A stretch of DNA of 64,000 bases from Actinomycetes bacterium (GTDB taxonomy: Bacteria; Actinomycetota; Actinomycetes; Nanopelagicales; Nanopelagicaceae), in the NCBI GenBank assembly GCA_947383695.1, contig OX376642.1:806001-870000 (forward strand), given 5' to 3'. This document shows, one piece after another, positions 7,494-18,286 of the stretch. Position 1 is the stretch's first letter. Every line of letters starts with the position of its first letter. The notes beneath the pieces were generated by a model. It did no database searches, had not been told where the DNA came from, and saw only the letters and a list, made by a program, of their open reading frames with translations. The position numbers and the translations under genes are program-made.

Positions 7494-8948
7494 TTAAACC
7501 ATTAGTGGGCGGTCAGTTGGCGCAATCGGTGCAGGAAGTTGTGTGCGCCCCGTGAGATATCTATCAACAGCTGCTGCTGCACTACGTCCTTCAGCGATTG
7601 CCCACACGATCAATGATTGACCGCGTCCAGCATCGCCAGCAACAAAAATTCCTTCTTCAGTTGTTTGGAAGTTTTCATCGCGCTTGATATTTCCACGATC
7701 ATCGAGCTGTACCTCTAGCTGAGTGATCAATGATGATTTTTCTGGACCGGTAAAGCCCATCGCCATGAAAACAAAGTCACAAGGGATCTCTTTCTCAGAT
7801 CCAGCAACCGGTTCAAACTTTCCATTAACAAATTGTGTCTCCACGATCTTGATGGCGCGCAGATTTCCGTTGCCATCCCCCAAGAACTCTTCAGTGCTGA
7901 CAGAGAAGAGACGGTTGTCCTTTTCCTCATGTGCACTTGAAACACGATAAATCATTGGGTATGTCGGCCAAGGTTGACCTGATGGTCGCTCATCGCTTGG
8001 ACGAGGCATGATCTCAAGTTGAGTAACACTTGCAGCACCTTGACGGATAGATGTTCCTAAGCAATCCGCACCGGTATCTCCACCACCAAGAATGACAACA
8101 TGCTTACCAGCAACATTAATGGGTGGAGTTTCAATCTCACCTAACGCTTGCTTGTTTCCCCATGGCAAAAACTCCATCGCCTGATAGATGCCCTTGTTCT
8201 CGCGACCCTTAATAGAAAGGTCACGCCATTGCGTTGAACCAACAGCTAAAACAACCGCGTCATACTTTTTGCGAAGATCAGAACCTGTTAATTCGGTACC
8301 AACATCAATACCTGGACGAAAACGTGTTCCCTCTTTCTCCATCTGCTCTAATCGGCGATCAAGGATGTGCTTTTCCATTTTGAACTCTGGAATTCCGTAA
8401 CGTAGTAATCCACCGATCTTGTCGGCACGCTCGTACACAGCAACTGTGTGACCTGCGCGCGTTAATTGTTGAGCTGCAGCAAGTCCTGCTGGACCTGAAC
8501 CAATTACAGCAACTGTCTTGCCGGTAAGGCGATCTGGTGCCATTGGCTTTACTGTTCCAGCACCAAAAGCCTCTTCAATTGTGCGAAGTTCAATCTGCTT
8601 GATTGTTACCGCATCGCGGTTAATGCCGACAACACATGCGGTTTCACATGGAGCCGGACATAGACGACCTGTGAACTCTGGAAAGTTGTTAGTTGCATGC
8701 AGGCGATCGATAGCTTCATTCTTATCGCCGCGGTACATCAAATCATTCCATTCAGGAATTAGATTTCCGAGTGGGCAACCATTGTGGCAAAACGGAATAC
8801 CGCAATCCATGCAACGTCCTGCTTGCTTTTGTAGATGCTCAAAGCTCTGTGGCTCATACACTTCACGCCAATCTTTGATGCGAACATCAACTGGTCGACG
8901 CTGTGGAGTTTCGCGAGGCGTTGTCATAAAACCCTTTGGATCAGCCAT
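7494..8948 (-). CDS. gltD: Glutamate synthase (NADPH) small subunit
   Basis: A 484-residue iron-sulfur flavoprotein that takes electrons from NADPH and passes them to GltB. The N-terminal adrenodoxin-like part carries cysteines in [17 protein letters not shown] and CPAPCETAC for two [4Fe-4S] clusters. The FAD GxGxxG is [12 protein letters not shown], the NADPH fold is [12 protein letters not shown], and [18 protein letters not shown] closes the flavin site. I placed the start at the ATG at 8948, where GGAGG lies nine bases upstream; an in-frame TTG three codons earlier abuts that site. Its start overlaps the gltB stop by eight bases. Confidence 0.95.
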   Translation of the reverse strand: MADPKGFMTTPRETPQRRPVDVRIKDWREVYEPQSFEHLQKQAGRCMDCGIPFCHNGCPLGNLIPEWNDLMYRGDKNEAIDRLHATNNFPEFTGRLCPAPCETACVVGINRDAVTIKQIELRTIEEAFGAGTVKPMAPDRLTGKTVAVIGSGPAGLAAAQQLTRAGHTVAVYERADKIGGLLRYGIPEFKMEKHILDRRLEQMEKEGTRFRPGIDVGTELTGSDLRKKYDAVVLAVGSTQWRDLSIKGRENKGIYQAMEFLPWGNKQALGEIETPPINVAGKHVVILGGGDTGADCLGTSIRQGAASVTQLEIMPRPSDERPSGQPWPTYPMIYRVSSAHEEKDNRLFSVSTEEFLGDGNGNLRAIKIVETQFVNGKFEPVAGSEKEIPCDFVFMAMGFTGPEKSSLITQLEVQLDDRGNIKRDENFQTTEEGIFVAGDAGRGQSLIVWAIAEGRSAAAAVDRYLTGRTQLPAPIAPTDRPLMV

Positions 8949-11900
8949 TTGCTGCAACCTCCATCACTAGTGCATCAACCGGTAAACCTTCACGTTCTGC
9001 GCGCTCCATAGCGGCAAGTACACGTGCATAATCACGCGGCATGATTAATGAGATTCGGGCAACGCCCTTATCCCAATCCTTCAGAAGCGCTTGTGCAATC
9101 TCTGATCCTGTTTCAGCGAAGTACTTTGAGATGTGATCCTTCAGTACATCCTTTTGATCATCAGGAACTGCAAGTACATCAACCATATCTGCGTTGACAT
9201 TTGCAGCATCTAAATCAAGAACGTACGCACGTCCACCAGACATACCTGCTGCGATATTGCGACCTGTTCGACCAAGAACAACAACTGTTCCACCGGTCAT
9301 GTACTCGCAACCGTGGTCGCCGATTCCTTCAACAATTGCCAAGGCACCAGAGTTACGAACGCAGAAACGCTCTCCAACAACACCGCGAATAAAGATTTCG
9401 CCAGCTGTTGCGCCATAACCGATGACATTTCCGGCGATCACATTGTCTTGTGATGGGAAGGTTGCCTTCTCATCTGGACGAACAACGACTCGTCCACCTG
9501 AAATTCCCTTACCAACATAATCATTGGAGTCTCCGTATAGACGGATTGCAACACCACGAGGAATAAATGCACCCAGTGATTGACCCGCTGAACCATGCAA
9601 GGTGACATCAATTGTTCCGGCAGGTAAACCTTCTGCGCCGTACTTTCGTGTGACCTCTGCGCCTAACATCGTTCCAACGGTGCGGTTAACGTTTCGTACG
9701 GGTAGATCGATCTTTACCGCTTCACCCTTTGTAAGTGCGGGTTGAGCAAGTTCAATCAAGGTGTTATCCAGTGCTGCAGCTAAACCATGATCCTGCTTGA
9801 TGGTGTTGTGCAGTGCACTTTCAACATCTGGGCGAACTAACAAAGGCTCAAGATTTAATCCAGCTGCCTTCCAGTGATCTACCGCCTTACGAGTATCTAG
9901 GTACTCGACATGGCCGATCGCTTCTTGCAAAGTACGGAAACCAAGTTGAGCCAATAATTCGCGGACCTCTTCAGCGATGTACTCAAAGAATGTCTCAACA
10001 AACTCTGGCTTACCGCTGAACTTCTTACGCAGTTCTGGGTTTTGTGTAGCAACACCTACTGGGCATGTATCCAAGTGGCACACACGCATCATGATGCAAC
10101 CAGAAACTACAAGGGGTGCAGTTGCGAAGCCATACTCTTCTGCTCCAAGTAGCGCTGCGATAACAACATCGCGACCTGTCTTTAGTTGACCATCTGCCTG
10201 AACGACGATGCGATCACGTAAACCATTGAGCAACAATGTTTGCTGTGTTTCAGCTAAACCAAGTTCCCAAGGAGCACCTGCATGCTTGAGTGATGTCAGC
10301 GGTGATGCACCTGTTCCCCCATCGTGGCCTGAGATCAAAACAACATCGGCGTGTGCCTTTGAAACACCTGCAGCAACAGTTCCAACGCCGACCTCTGCCA
10401 CTAGCTTGACGTGAACACGTGCATTCTTATTTGCATTCTTTAAATCGTGAATCAATTGAGCAAGATCTTCAATTGAGTAAATATCGTGATGCGGAGGTGG
10501 CGAAATCAAACCAACACCAGGTGTTGAGTAACGTGCCTTTGCAATCCATGGATACACCTTGTTACCAGGTAGCTGTCCACCTTCACCAGGCTTTGCTCCC
10601 TGTGCAATCTTGATCTGAATGTCATCGCTGTTAACCAAGTAATTACTTGTTACACCAAATCGACCAGATGCAACCTGCTTAATTGCAGAACGCTTTGAAT
10701 CACCATTTGCCATTGTGACAAAACGCTCTGGCTCTTCTCCACCCTCACCTGTATTGGATTTTCCACCAATACGGTTCATTGCAATCGCTAAAGTCTCGTG
10801 CACCTCTGCTGACACAGATCCGTATGACATCGCACCAGTTGAGAAACGCTTAATGATCGCGCTGATTGGTTCGACTTCATCAACTGAGATCGGTGGGTTT
10901 ACTCCCTCTTTAAATTGGAACAAACCACGCAAGGTCATAAGTCGCTTGCTCTGTTCGTTGACACGATCTGTGTAGCGCTTGAAAACGTCGTAACGCTTAT
11001 TGCGTGTTGAGTGCTGCAAGGTAAATACAGTCTCGGGATCAAATAGGTGAGGCTCACCTTCGCGACGCCATTGGTACTCGCCACCAATAGGCAGACGCTT
11101 TGTTCCTGGAACTTCTCCCCCAGGTGGATACGCGATGTGGTGACGGGCGATTGTTTCTTGTGCAATTACATCCAGTGAAACTCCACCAAGACGAGATGTT
11201 GTTCCAACAAAGTATTCGTCGACAACCTCTTGAGAAAGTCCGATAGCTTCAAATACCTGTGCTCCTGTGTATGAAGCGATGGTGCTGATACCCATCTTGG
11301 ACATCACCTTGAGCACACCTTTGCCCAGGCTCTTAATTAAATTCTTAACCGCCTTTTCAGGTGTGATTCCTGTGATGACACCTTGAAGTACTAGATCTTC
11401 TGCTGACTCCATTGCAAGGTATGGATTAACACATGCTGCGCCATAACCAATCAACAGCGCAACGTGGTGAACCTCGCGAACATCTCCGGCTTCAACTACT
11501 AAACCAACCTTGGTGCGGCTCTTTTCACGGATCAAATGGTGGTGAACTGCAGAAGTCAGAAGGAGTGAAGGAATTGGTGCATTCTCTGCATCACCATCGC
11601 GGTCTGATAAAACAATGATGCGAGCACCATCATTAATCGCCTGTGAAACTTCTGCTTTGATCTCATTTAAACGTTCGCGTAATGAGTCTCCCCCATCAGC
11701 GATGCTAAACAAGCCTCGAATCACATGTGCACCTAAACCTGGATGATCTCCATCTGCATTTACGTGAATGATCTTTGCAAGCTCATCATTATCAATTACT
11801 GGGAAAGCTAATGAAATCTGTCGGCAGCTGCTTGGGCCGGGATCGAGCAGGTTGTGCTCAGGTCCCATTGATGTTCCAAGACTTGTCACTAACTCTTCAC

Positions 11901-13458
11901 GGATCGCATCAAGTGGTGGATTAGTAACCTGGGCAAATAGTTGTGAGAAGTAATCAAAGATCAAACGTGGCTTATCAGAAAGGGCGGCGATAGGAGTATC
12001 TGTTCCCATTGAACCAAGTGGTTCCATGCCGTTCTTTGCCATCGGTGTTACCAAAATGCGTAGATCTTCTTCGGTGTAACCAAATGCGCGTTGACGACGA
12101 ACAACAGATGAGTGCGGATACACAATGTGTTCGCGTGCAGGAAGTTCGCTTAACTTGATGATGCCTGCATGTAACCAATCTCCATATGGAGCAGCATTTG
12201 CTAAACCATCTTTAATTTCGCCATCTTCAATAATGCGTCCTTGTTCAATATCAACTAAGAACATCTTGCCGGGCTGTAAACGACCCTTACGCTCTACATT
12301 TTCAGCTGGGATATCTAGAACTCCAACTTCGGAAGCTAGTACAACCATTCCATCCTTTGTAACCCAGTAACGAGATGGACGTAAACCATTGCGATCAAGT
12401 ACTGCGCCTACTTGGTGACCATCTGTGAAAGTTACACAAGCAGGACCATCCCAAGGCTCCATCATCGATGCGTGGAAGGCGTAAAAATCACGACGGTTCT
12501 GCGGCATCGTTGCATGGTTCTCCCACGCTTCAGGAATCATCATCAGAACTGCGTGCGGAAGTGAACGTCCACCTAAGTACAAAAGCTCCAGAACTTCATC
12601 AAATGAAGCAGAGTCAGAGCCTGACATTTCAACAATTGGGAATAAGCGCTTGAGATCTCCAGGAATTACATCGCTTTGCAACAAGGATTCGCGAGCGCGC
12701 ATCCAATTACGATTTCCCTTAACGGTGTTGATTTCGCCGTTGTGTGCAATAAATCGGTATGGGTGAGCAAGTGGCCATGAAGGAAAGGTATTTGTAGAAA
12801 AACGTGAGTGAACCAGCGCAAGTGGTGAAACAACTCGCTCATCTGAAAGCTCTGGGAAAAACTCTTCAAGCTGACCTGTTGTAAGCATTCCCTTATACAC
12901 AATTGTCTGAGATGACAAGGAAGGGAAGTACAGATCTAATCCATGCTCAGCACGCTTGCGCAGACAAAATGCCAAACGATCTAATGCAATTCCAGTCTCG
13001 CCCTTTTTACCTGCAATAAATAGTTGGTGGAAATCTGGCATAACCGACAAGGCGGTCTTTCCAAGAGATGATGGGTTAATCGGGACTTCGCGCCACCCTA
13101 GGACAACTAGCCCTTCTTCATCAGCTAACTTTTCGATCTCGCCCTTAACATCTGCACCCTTGGCGATAAATGCAATACCTGTTGCATACGCATCTGCAGC
13201 TGGAAGTTTAAAATCAACTACTGCTTGAAAGTATGCATCTGGAATACGAATAAGGATTCCTGCGCCATCACCGCTATCTGGTTCAGCACCTGATGCACCG
13301 CGGTGCTCCATATTGCGTAAAGCTGTTAGTGCTTGGGAAACAATGTGATGAGTTGCAACCTTGTTGAGTGTGGCAACCATTGCAACGCCGCAGGCATCAT
13401 GTTCAGCGGCAGGGTCGTAGAGTCCCTGTGCTTGTGGATAATTGGATGCAAGTGCCAT
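8941..13458 (-). CDS. gltB: Glutamate synthase (NADPH) large subunit
   Basis: A 1505-residue glutamate synthase, making two glutamates from glutamine and 2-oxoglutarate. The N-terminal class II amidotransferase domain has its nucleophile at Cys23 (HDACGV) after a short propeptide. The central and FMN-binding synthase domains follow, with the [3Fe-4S] ligands in [15 protein letters not shown] and the [11 protein letters not shown] loop. The C-terminal beta-helix GXGXG domain completes the normal length. TAGGAG eight bases before the ATG supports the start. A 22-bp inverted repeat lies 20-41 bases upstream, a reasonable place for nitrogen control. The product works with GltD, encoded in the overlapping next gene. 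Confidence 0.96.
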   Translation of the reverse strand: MALASNYPQAQGLYDPAAEHDACGVAMVATLNKVATHHIVSQALTALRNMEHRGASGAEPDSGDGAGILIRIPDAYFQAVVDFKLPAADAYATGIAFIAKGADVKGEIEKLADEEGLVVLGWREVPINPSSLGKTALSVMPDFHQLFIAGKKGETGIALDRLAFCLRKRAEHGLDLYFPSLSSQTIVYKGMLTTGQLEEFFPELSDERVVSPLALVHSRFSTNTFPSWPLAHPYRFIAHNGEINTVKGNRNWMRARESLLQSDVIPGDLKRLFPIVEMSGSDSASFDEVLELLYLGGRSLPHAVLMMIPEAWENHATMPQNRRDFYAFHASMMEPWDGPACVTFTDGHQVGAVLDRNGLRPSRYWVTKDGMVVLASEVGVLDIPAENVERKGRLQPGKMFLVDIEQGRIIEDGEIKDGLANAAPYGDWLHAGIIKLSELPAREHIVYPHSSVVRRQRAFGYTEEDLRILVTPMAKNGMEPLGSMGTDTPIAALSDKPRLIFDYFSQLFAQVTNPPLDAIREELVTSLGTSMGPEHNLLDPGPSSCRQISLAFPVIDNDELAKIIHVNADGDHPGLGAHVIRGLFSIADGGDSLRERLNEIKAEVSQAINDGARIIVLSDRDGDAENAPIPSLLLTSAVHHHLIREKSRTKVGLVVEAGDVREVHHVALLIGYGAACVNPYLAMESAEDLVLQGVITGITPEKAVKNLIKSLGKGVLKVMSKMGISTIASYTGAQVFEAIGLSQEVVDEYFVGTTSRLGGVSLDVIAQETIARHHIAYPPGGEVPGTKRLPIGGEYQWRREGEPHLFDPETVFTLQHSTRNKRYDVFKRYTDRVNEQSKRLMTLRGLFQFKEGVNPPISVDEVEPISAIIKRFSTGAMSYGSVSAEVHETLAIAMNRIGGKSNTGEGGEEPERFVTMANGDSKRSAIKQVASGRFGVTSNYLVNSDDIQIKIAQGAKPGEGGQLPGNKVYPWIAKARYSTPGVGLISPPPHHDIYSIEDLAQLIHDLKNANKNARVHVKLVAEVGVGTVAAGVSKAHADVVLISGHDGGTGASPLTSLKHAGAPWELGLAETQQTLLLNGLRDRIVVQADGQLKTGRDVVIAALLGAEEYGFATAPLVVSGCIMMRVCHLDTCPVGVATQNPELRKKFSGKPEFVETFFEYIAEEVRELLAQLGFRTLQEAIGHVEYLDTRKAVDHWKAAGLNLEPLLVRPDVESALHNTIKQDHGLAAALDNTLIELAQPALTKGEAVKIDLPVRNVNRTVGTMLGAEVTRKYGAEGLPAGTIDVTLHGSAGQSLGAFIPRGVAIRLYGDSNDYVGKGISGGRVVVRPDEKATFPSQDNVIAGNVIGYGATAGEIFIRGVVGERFCVRNSGALAIVEGIGDHGCEYMTGGTVVVLGRTGRNIAAGMSGGRAYVLDLDAANVNADMVDVLAVPDDQKDVLKDHISKYFAETGSEIAQALLKDWDKGVARISLIMPRDYARVLAAMERAEREGLPVDALVMEVAANG

Positions 13459-13477
13459 GGGCGCGCTCCTACGGAAT

Positions 13478-13499
13478 TGTCCTTACATGTAAAGGGACA
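13478..13499 (-). promoter_or_regulatory. Inverted repeat upstream of gltB
   Basis: The perfect 10-bp palindrome TTACATGTAA (13483-13492) is flanked by TGTCC on the left and GGACA (13495-13499) on the right, with a two-base imperfection on one side. It lies 20-41 bases upstream of the gltB ATG, between the VIT1-like gene and the ribosome site. Seen: the symmetry. Inferred: an operator for a nitrogen or glutamate regulator. It does not obviously match the GlnR or AmtR consensus I know, so the regulator is unassigned. Confidence 0.45.
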
Positions 13500-13554
13500 T
13501 CCTTGGCCCGTGATGCTCACTACTTGTTGCGTAGGGCGAAATCGTAGCAATAAG

Positions 13555-13572
13555 AGGGCTACTTAGAGCCCT
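13555..13572 (-). terminator. Weak hairpin at the end of the VIT1-like gene
   Basis: AGGGCT (13555-13560) and AGCCCT (13567-13572) form a 6-bp stem with a 6-base loop that spans the stop codon of the VIT1-like gene. On the minus strand it is followed by CTTATTGC, only a poor U tract. It could contribute to termination ahead of gltB. The stem is short and chance is not excluded. Confidence 0.3.
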
Positions 13573-14270
13573 GAGATGTTGGCAATCTTTCCAATTCCTG
13601 CGGTGATCGCCATACCTATGGAGCCACCGATCAGCACACGCAGTGTTGGTGAGAGCAGCTTTGAGCCTGCGGTTCGGGCTGAGACCACGCCGGTGATTAC
13701 CAATCCCCCGAGGGTAAAGGCGACGATGCTCCACGCCTTAGTGCCAAGGGTTGGAGCAAAGGCGCCTGCAAATGGAATCAATCCACCCAAGGTAAATGAG
13801 ATTGCCGATGCAACCGCCGCCTGAACTGGACGTGCCTTTGTATTGGGATGTTGACCAAGCTCATCACGTAGATGGGCTTCAAGTGGATCTTTGCGATGCA
13901 TTTCAAGGGCAACCTGCAAGGCAAGTGCTGGAGTTAAGCCACGATCGATGTAAATCTGCTGAAGTTCTTGAAGCTCCGCCTCTGGATCTGCTGCAAGGTG
14001 GGCGATTTCAATTAAGCGATCTGATTCTTCAATATCATTTTGAGAACGAACCGAGATGTACTCACCAACCGCCATCGACATCGCACCTGCGGTTATTCCA
14101 GCAACGCCAGCAGTAATCAGAAAATCCTGTTTTCCAGCCGCTGCTACACCGATCATTAACGCTGCCGTTGAAACGAGGCCATCATTTGCACCAAGCACTG
14201 CGGCACGAAGCCAACCAGCACGATGGGTGCGATGTTCTAGATTTCTTTGGTAGACCTCTTCCAAACTCAT
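13563..14270 (-). CDS. VIT1/CCC1 family transporter-like membrane protein
   Basis: A 235-residue VIT1/CCC1 family protein. It opens with HRAGWLRAAVLGANDGLVSTAALMIGVA, the signature first transmembrane helix, followed by a second helix with GAMSMAVGEYISVRSQND. A soluble acidic and helical middle (about 85-135: AADPEAELQELQQIY) normally binds metal, and three further hydrophobic segments end the protein. Family members move Fe2+ or Mn2+ across membranes; direction and metal here are unknown. No ribosome site is seen; TAGGCT seven bases before the ATG may be a -10 box of a leaderless transcript. Its stop is about 100 bases ahead of gltB. Confidence 0.85.
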   Translation of the reverse strand: MSLEEVYQRNLEHRTHRAGWLRAAVLGANDGLVSTAALMIGVAAAGKQDFLITAGVAGITAGAMSMAVGEYISVRSQNDIEESDRLIEIAHLAADPEAELQELQQIYIDRGLTPALALQVALEMHRKDPLEAHLRDELGQHPNTKARPVQAAVASAISFTLGGLIPFAGAFAPTLGTKAWSIVAFTLGGLVITGVVSARTAGSKLLSPTLRVLIGGSIGMAITAGIGKIANISGL

Positions 14271-14291
14271 GGAGGCAAGCCTACCTGAGTG

Positions 14292-15098
14292 TTACACCGA
14301 TTTTTTAGAGGCGCGAGCGAAATACAGCACAGCACCTGCGCCTACGAGCAGGCTGACCCAGACATTGACCCGTAAACCAGCGATTGTGTTGGCGGTATCG
14401 ATGCGAATTAACTCAATGAAAAATCGCCCTAGGCAGTAAGTCGCGACATAGAGCGCGAAGCTTTGTCCCGCTTTCAATTTATTTCCGAACTTAATAATGA
14501 TGACCGCAATCAGTGAGCACCAGATTGCTTCATATAAAAATGTTGGATGAAAGGATTCAAATTGTGAAAAGCCGTTAGGGCGATATCGCATTGGAATCTC
14601 TACCGCCCACCATGAATCCAGCGGCTTTCCAAAGAGTTCTCCGTTAAACCAATTACCAAATCTTCCGATGGCTTGAGCAAATAGGATTCCAGGAGCTAGT
14701 GCATCTGCGAAAACTGCAAATGATGGGAGTTCAAGTGTTCGAGCAAGTAATCTATAACGAAGGTATGCGCCTAACAATCCGATAGATATGGCACCCCAAA
14801 TACCTAAGCCGCCCTCCCAAATTTTAAATGCATCAACTGGTTGGCCTGCAGCACCAAAGTAAGCGTTAGGCGATGAGATCACATGATAAATACGTCCACC
14901 GATAATTCCAGCTGGCACTGCAACTATTGCAACCTCTGAAACAACAGATTGACCTTGTGCGGTTTTGTACTGGAAGCGCTTTCCACCTAACCAAATCGCT
15001 ATCGCAATGCCGGTAATAATGCACAGTGCGTAATAGTGAATTGTTAAAGGACCAAGCTCCAGCACCGATTGTGCTGGAGTTGGAAAAGCGCGATTCAA
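14292..15098 (-). CDS. lgt: Phosphatidylglycerol-prolipoprotein diacylglyceryl transferase
   Basis: A 268-residue polytopic enzyme with about seven hydrophobic segments. It transfers diacylglyceryl from phosphatidylglycerol to the lipobox cysteine of preprolipoproteins, the first step of lipoprotein maturation. The Lgt signature is seen as IGRFGNWFNGELFGKP, preceded by GGRIYHVI and followed by HPTFLYEAIW. It follows the DsbA-like gene by three bases in the trpA-doxX-dsbA-lgt line; lgt downstream of trp genes is a common actinobacterial arrangement. LspA, which acts next in the pathway, is also in this window. Confidence 0.95.
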   Translation of the reverse strand: MNRAFPTPAQSVLELGPLTIHYYALCIITGIAIAIWLGGKRFQYKTAQGQSVVSEVAIVAVPAGIIGGRIYHVISSPNAYFGAAGQPVDAFKIWEGGLGIWGAISIGLLGAYLRYRLLARTLELPSFAVFADALAPGILFAQAIGRFGNWFNGELFGKPLDSWWAVEIPMRYRPNGFSQFESFHPTFLYEAIWCSLIAVIIIKFGNKLKAGQSFALYVATYCLGRFFIELIRIDTANTIAGLRVNVWVSLLVGAGAVLYFARASKKSV

Positions 15099-15101
15099 AG
15101 T

Positions 15102-15809
15102 TTAAGCAGCCTCAACAGCGGCTTTGAACTCTTCAAGTGAGAACTCGTTTTGAGTGCGCTCCCACTTCTTGCCATTGATGAACACTGTAGGAGTTCCCTG
15201 AACACCAAACTTGCTCATTGAATCGTAGTTGGCCTTAACGATCTCGACCTTTGAACCATTAGTTACGCAATCTGCAAAAGTCTTGGATGAAATACCAATC
15301 TTCTTTCCGATATTGACCAGAGTTTCATTGCTCCAGAAACCTGAGTTCTCAAGTGGTGACTGGACGGCATACAAAGCGTGGTGGAAATCGAGGTACTGGC
15401 CTTCATCTGCAGCACAGAATGAAGCGTTTGCAGCTCGAACTGATTCATCTCCAAGGAAGGAAAGTACGTGATAGCGAACTGTTGCCTTCTTTTCACGAAT
15501 AAGAGATTCGATGTAATCTCCGTTGGCATCTTCAAACAACTTACATACTGGGCACTGAGGATCTTCCCAAACATCAATAACTGTTACTGCACCATTATCA
15601 AATGTGATTGGTGAGCCATTTGCTGTATCGATAGTTGATGTAATCGCTGGCTTAAGAGTGGTTCCATCCAAACCTGCAAGGGATGCGCTCTCTTTGCTGT
15701 TTTGACTAAAGAGTGAGAAAACAACTCCGGTAACTACAACAAGAAGGACCATTCCAATAACGATCCAGCGCGTTGTGTTATCAGTGCTCTTTGCCGCTTG
15801 CTTTGCCAT
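15102..15809 (-). CDS. Membrane-anchored DsbA/thioredoxin-like oxidoreductase
   Basis: A 235-residue protein with one N-terminal membrane anchor (about 14-35) and an extracytoplasmic thioredoxin-fold domain of the Thioredoxin_4/DsbA type. The active site is CPVC at 86-89 in WEDPQCPVCK, and the cis-proline loop is GVQGTPTVFING. Such proteins oxidise or isomerise disulfides in exported proteins. The adjacent DoxX/MauE gene (two-base gap) encodes a likely membrane redox partner. GAGGAG precedes the ATG. Its place next to lgt suggests service to secreted and lipoprotein substrates. The redox direction cannot be told from sequence. Confidence 0.88.
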   Translation of the reverse strand: MAKQAAKSTDNTTRWIVIGMVLLVVVTGVVFSLFSQNSKESASLAGLDGTTLKPAITSTIDTANGSPITFDNGAVTVIDVWEDPQCPVCKLFEDANGDYIESLIREKKATVRYHVLSFLGDESVRAANASFCAADEGQYLDFHHALYAVQSPLENSGFWSNETLVNIGKKIGISSKTFADCVTNGSKVEIVKANYDSMSKFGVQGTPTVFINGKKWERTQNEFSLEEFKAAVEAA

Positions 15810-15811
15810 TA

Positions 15812-16306
15812 TTACTCCTCGATTGGTTGAGCTGCTTTTTCAAAACTGAGTTTTCCGTATGGGAAAAGGTATAGATAAAGCGCGGTGAGCGCCAAGCCCA
15901 AATCCCGCATGATTTCTGTGAAATAGGCGCGATGAACCTGAGACTTCAGAGATGGATCGATTTCGCCGCCTCCTCCGAAGCATCCGCAATCGATTAAGAG
16001 GCCGCGGGCCCACACCGAGGCGATCGCTGCGATAAAGATAATCATGATGATTCCGCTAAAGATTGCGGAGTATCGGACCATGATTCCAAGGATGAGCAAC
16101 AAACCAATAGCAACCTCAACCCATGGCAATGCATATCCAACGAGGTGCGCTAAATCAGTGGGCAAAATTTTGTAAGCAGCTGTTGCGTTGGCAGATTCAG
16201 TTGGCTTGGTGACCTTTAATCCACCAGCAACAAGCAAAACTCCGCCCAGCAATAAACGGCCAAGGAGTGTGATCCATGGTTGATTCTTTACAAGGAAACT
16301 CTTCAT
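15812..16306 (-). CDS. DoxX/MauE family membrane protein
   Basis: A 164-residue membrane protein with four hydrophobic helices: near 13-30 (LLLGGVLLVAGGLKV), 52-72, 75-98 and 135-153. This is the DoxX/MauE-like (methylamine utilisation MauE) fold. A cysteine pair, DCGCFGGGGE, sits in the loop after helix three and is typical of members that exchange electrons with thioredoxin-like partners. It is encoded next to a DsbA-like protein and overlaps the trpA stop by four bases. A role in thiol redox exchange across the membrane is inferred from this pairing. Confidence 0.8.
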   Translation of the reverse strand: MKSFLVKNQPWITLLGRLLLGGVLLVAGGLKVTKPTESANATAAYKILPTDLAHLVGYALPWVEVAIGLLLILGIMVRYSAIFSGIIMIIFIAAIASVWARGLLIDCGCFGGGGEIDPSLKSQVHRAYFTEIMRDLGLALTALYLYLFPYGKLSFEKAAQPIEE

Positions 16307-17103
16307 CGACCCTCACGGACTCCTAGTGCAAGCTCCTTAGCTAAATGCGAGATCGCATCCAACCCTTCTTGTTCAGTTTTTGCCTCAAGAAGTAATTTGA
16401 TAAATGCAGAACCAACGATGACACCATCGGCGTATGCGGCAAGGGATTTAGCCTGCTCGCGTGTTGAAACACCTAAACCAACTGAGATAGGAAGATCGGT
16501 CACTGTGCGCACGCGTGAGACCAGGTTGCTGGCATCGGTTGAGACACTGGTGCGAGTTCCAGTTACGCCCATCAAGCTTGCCGCGTACACAAAGCCACCA
16601 GTCTTAGCGGTTACATCGGCAAGGCGAGCATCATTGGTGCTTGGTGCAACTACATAAATTGGATTGATGCCTGTCTTGCTAGTTGCGGCTAACCAACGAT
16701 CCGACTCTTCAATTGTTAGATCTGGGGTAATAACACCCGATCCCCCGTTATTGGCGATGGATTGAGCAAACTCATTTACGCCATACCGTTCAATGGGATT
16801 CCAGTAGGTCATCACAACGGCAGCTACACCAGTATCGGTTGCAACCTTAAGTGCTGCAAAAACATCTGCGGCATTTGTTCCACCTTTCAATGAAATTTCC
16901 GCCGCCTCTTGAATTACAGGACCATCCATTACCGGGTCGCTATAAGGAAAACCGATTTCGATCGCATCAACACCTGCAGCTGCAAGTGCTTGTATCGCTT
17001 TGGCGCAACCTTCTTGAGATGGAAAACCCGCTGGAATGTAAGCAATAAGTGCTGCGCGATTTTCTGCACGGACCTTTGCCATGACTGAATCGAGTTGAGT
17101 CAT
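16303..17103 (-). CDS. trpA: Tryptophan synthase alpha subunit
   Basis: A 266-residue TIM-barrel enzyme that cleaves indole-3-glycerol phosphate to indole and glyceraldehyde 3-phosphate, channelling indole to TrpB. Catalytic residues are visible in AIEIGFPYSDPVMDGPVIQ (Glu and Asp) and in the phosphate loops GVTGTRT and VGLGVST. Length is standard. Its first base overlaps the last base of the trpB stop, and its own end overlaps the DoxX-like gene by four bases, so it lies inside one continuous minus-strand transcript. Confidence 0.95.
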   Translation of the reverse strand: MTQLDSVMAKVRAENRAALIAYIPAGFPSQEGCAKAIQALAAAGVDAIEIGFPYSDPVMDGPVIQEAAEISLKGGTNAADVFAALKVATDTGVAAVVMTYWNPIERYGVNEFAQSIANNGGSGVITPDLTIEESDRWLAATSKTGINPIYVVAPSTNDARLADVTAKTGGFVYAASLMGVTGTRTSVSTDASNLVSRVRTVTDLPISVGLGVSTREQAKSLAAYADGVIVGSAFIKLLLEAKTEQEGLDAISHLAKELALGVREGR

Positions 17104-18284
17104 TACAGTGGAATTCCAAAGTATTCGGCGGCGGTTTGAACATCCTTATCTCCGCGACCAGAAAGATTGATTAATAAGTTAGCTGTGGGTCCTAGCTCTT
17201 TTCCAACAAGAATTGCACCAGCTAAAGCATGCGCAGTTTCAATCGCAGGAATAATTCCTTCAGTTCTGCTGAGCAATGAGAAGGCTGCCATCGCTGCATC
17301 ATCATTAATCGCACGGTATTCAGCACGACCAATGTCATGCAGGTAAGCATGTTCTGGTCCTACACCTGGGTAATCTAAACCGGCAGAGATTGAATGAGAT
17401 TCAATTGTCTGACCATTTGCATCTTGCAAAACATATGAGCGTGTTCCATGAAGAACGCCGGGTGTTCCACCTGTGATCGTTGCCGCGTGGCGTCCTGTTT
17501 CAACCCCATCACCGCCAGCTTCTAGACCAATTAAACGCACATCGCTATCTGGAATAAATGCGTTAAAGATTCCGATCGCATTGGATCCGCCACCAACACA
17601 GGCCAAGATCGCATCTGGAAGTCTTCCCGTTAAGGCAAGCATCTGTTCCCGCGCTTCTTCGCCGATTATTTTGTGGAAATCGCGAACCATCGTTGGGAAT
17701 GGGTGTGGTCCGGCAACGGTGCCCAATAAGTAATGTGTATCTGCAACATTGGTAACCCAATCTCGCATAGCTTCATTAATTGCATCCTTCAGGGTGCGTG
17801 AACCTGATGTCACAGGAACAACCTCAGCACCTAGCAACTTCATACGTGCAACGTTGAGCGCCTGACGATGGGTGTCTTCTTCTCCCATGTACACAACACA
17901 ATCAAGACCCATCAACGCAGCTGCTGTTGCTGATGCAACACCATGTTGACCCGCTCCGGTTTCAGCGATGATTCGCTTCTTACCCATGCGCTTAGTAAGT
18001 AACGCTTGACCTAAAACATTGTTGATTTTGTGCGAACCGGTGTGGTTAAGATCTTCGCGCTTAAGAAAGATTCGTGCACCGCCTGCATGTTCAGAAAATC
18101 TCTTCGCTTCGGTAATGATGCTGGGGCGACCGGTATATGTTCGGTGCAGCTCTGCAAGCTCTGCTAAAAACTCTGGATCCTTTTGTGCGGTGTTATGTGC
18201 GATCTCAAGTTCATTGAGTGCTCCAATTAACGCCTCGGGTACGAAACGACCGCCGTACTCTCCGAAGTGTCCTGGGCTGCTCAT
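17103..18284 (-). CDS. trpB: Tryptophan synthase beta subunit
   Basis: A 393-residue PLP enzyme condensing indole with serine. The PLP lysine lies in [10 protein letters not shown]. The ammonium and serine site is [11 protein letters not shown] and the phosphate-binding loop is [10 protein letters not shown]. The family start [10 protein letters not shown] is intact. The sequence is of the canonical TrpB1 type. Only two bases separate it from trpC and it overlaps trpA by one base. It forms the alpha2-beta2 complex with TrpA. Confidence 0.96.
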   Translation of the reverse strand: MSSPGHFGEYGGRFVPEALIGALNELEIAHNTAQKDPEFLAELAELHRTYTGRPSIITEAKRFSEHAGGARIFLKREDLNHTGSHKINNVLGQALLTKRMGKKRIIAETGAGQHGVASATAAALMGLDCVVYMGEEDTHRQALNVARMKLLGAEVVPVTSGSRTLKDAINEAMRDWVTNVADTHYLLGTVAGPHPFPTMVRDFHKIIGEEAREQMLALTGRLPDAILACVGGGSNAIGIFNAFIPDSDVRLIGLEAGGDGVETGRHAATITGGTPGVLHGTRSYVLQDANGQTIESHSISAGLDYPGVGPEHAYLHDIGRAEYRAINDDAAMAAFSLLSRTEGIIPAIETAHALAGAILVGKELGPTANLLINLSGRGDKDVQTAAEYFGIPL

Positions 18285-18286
18285 AG

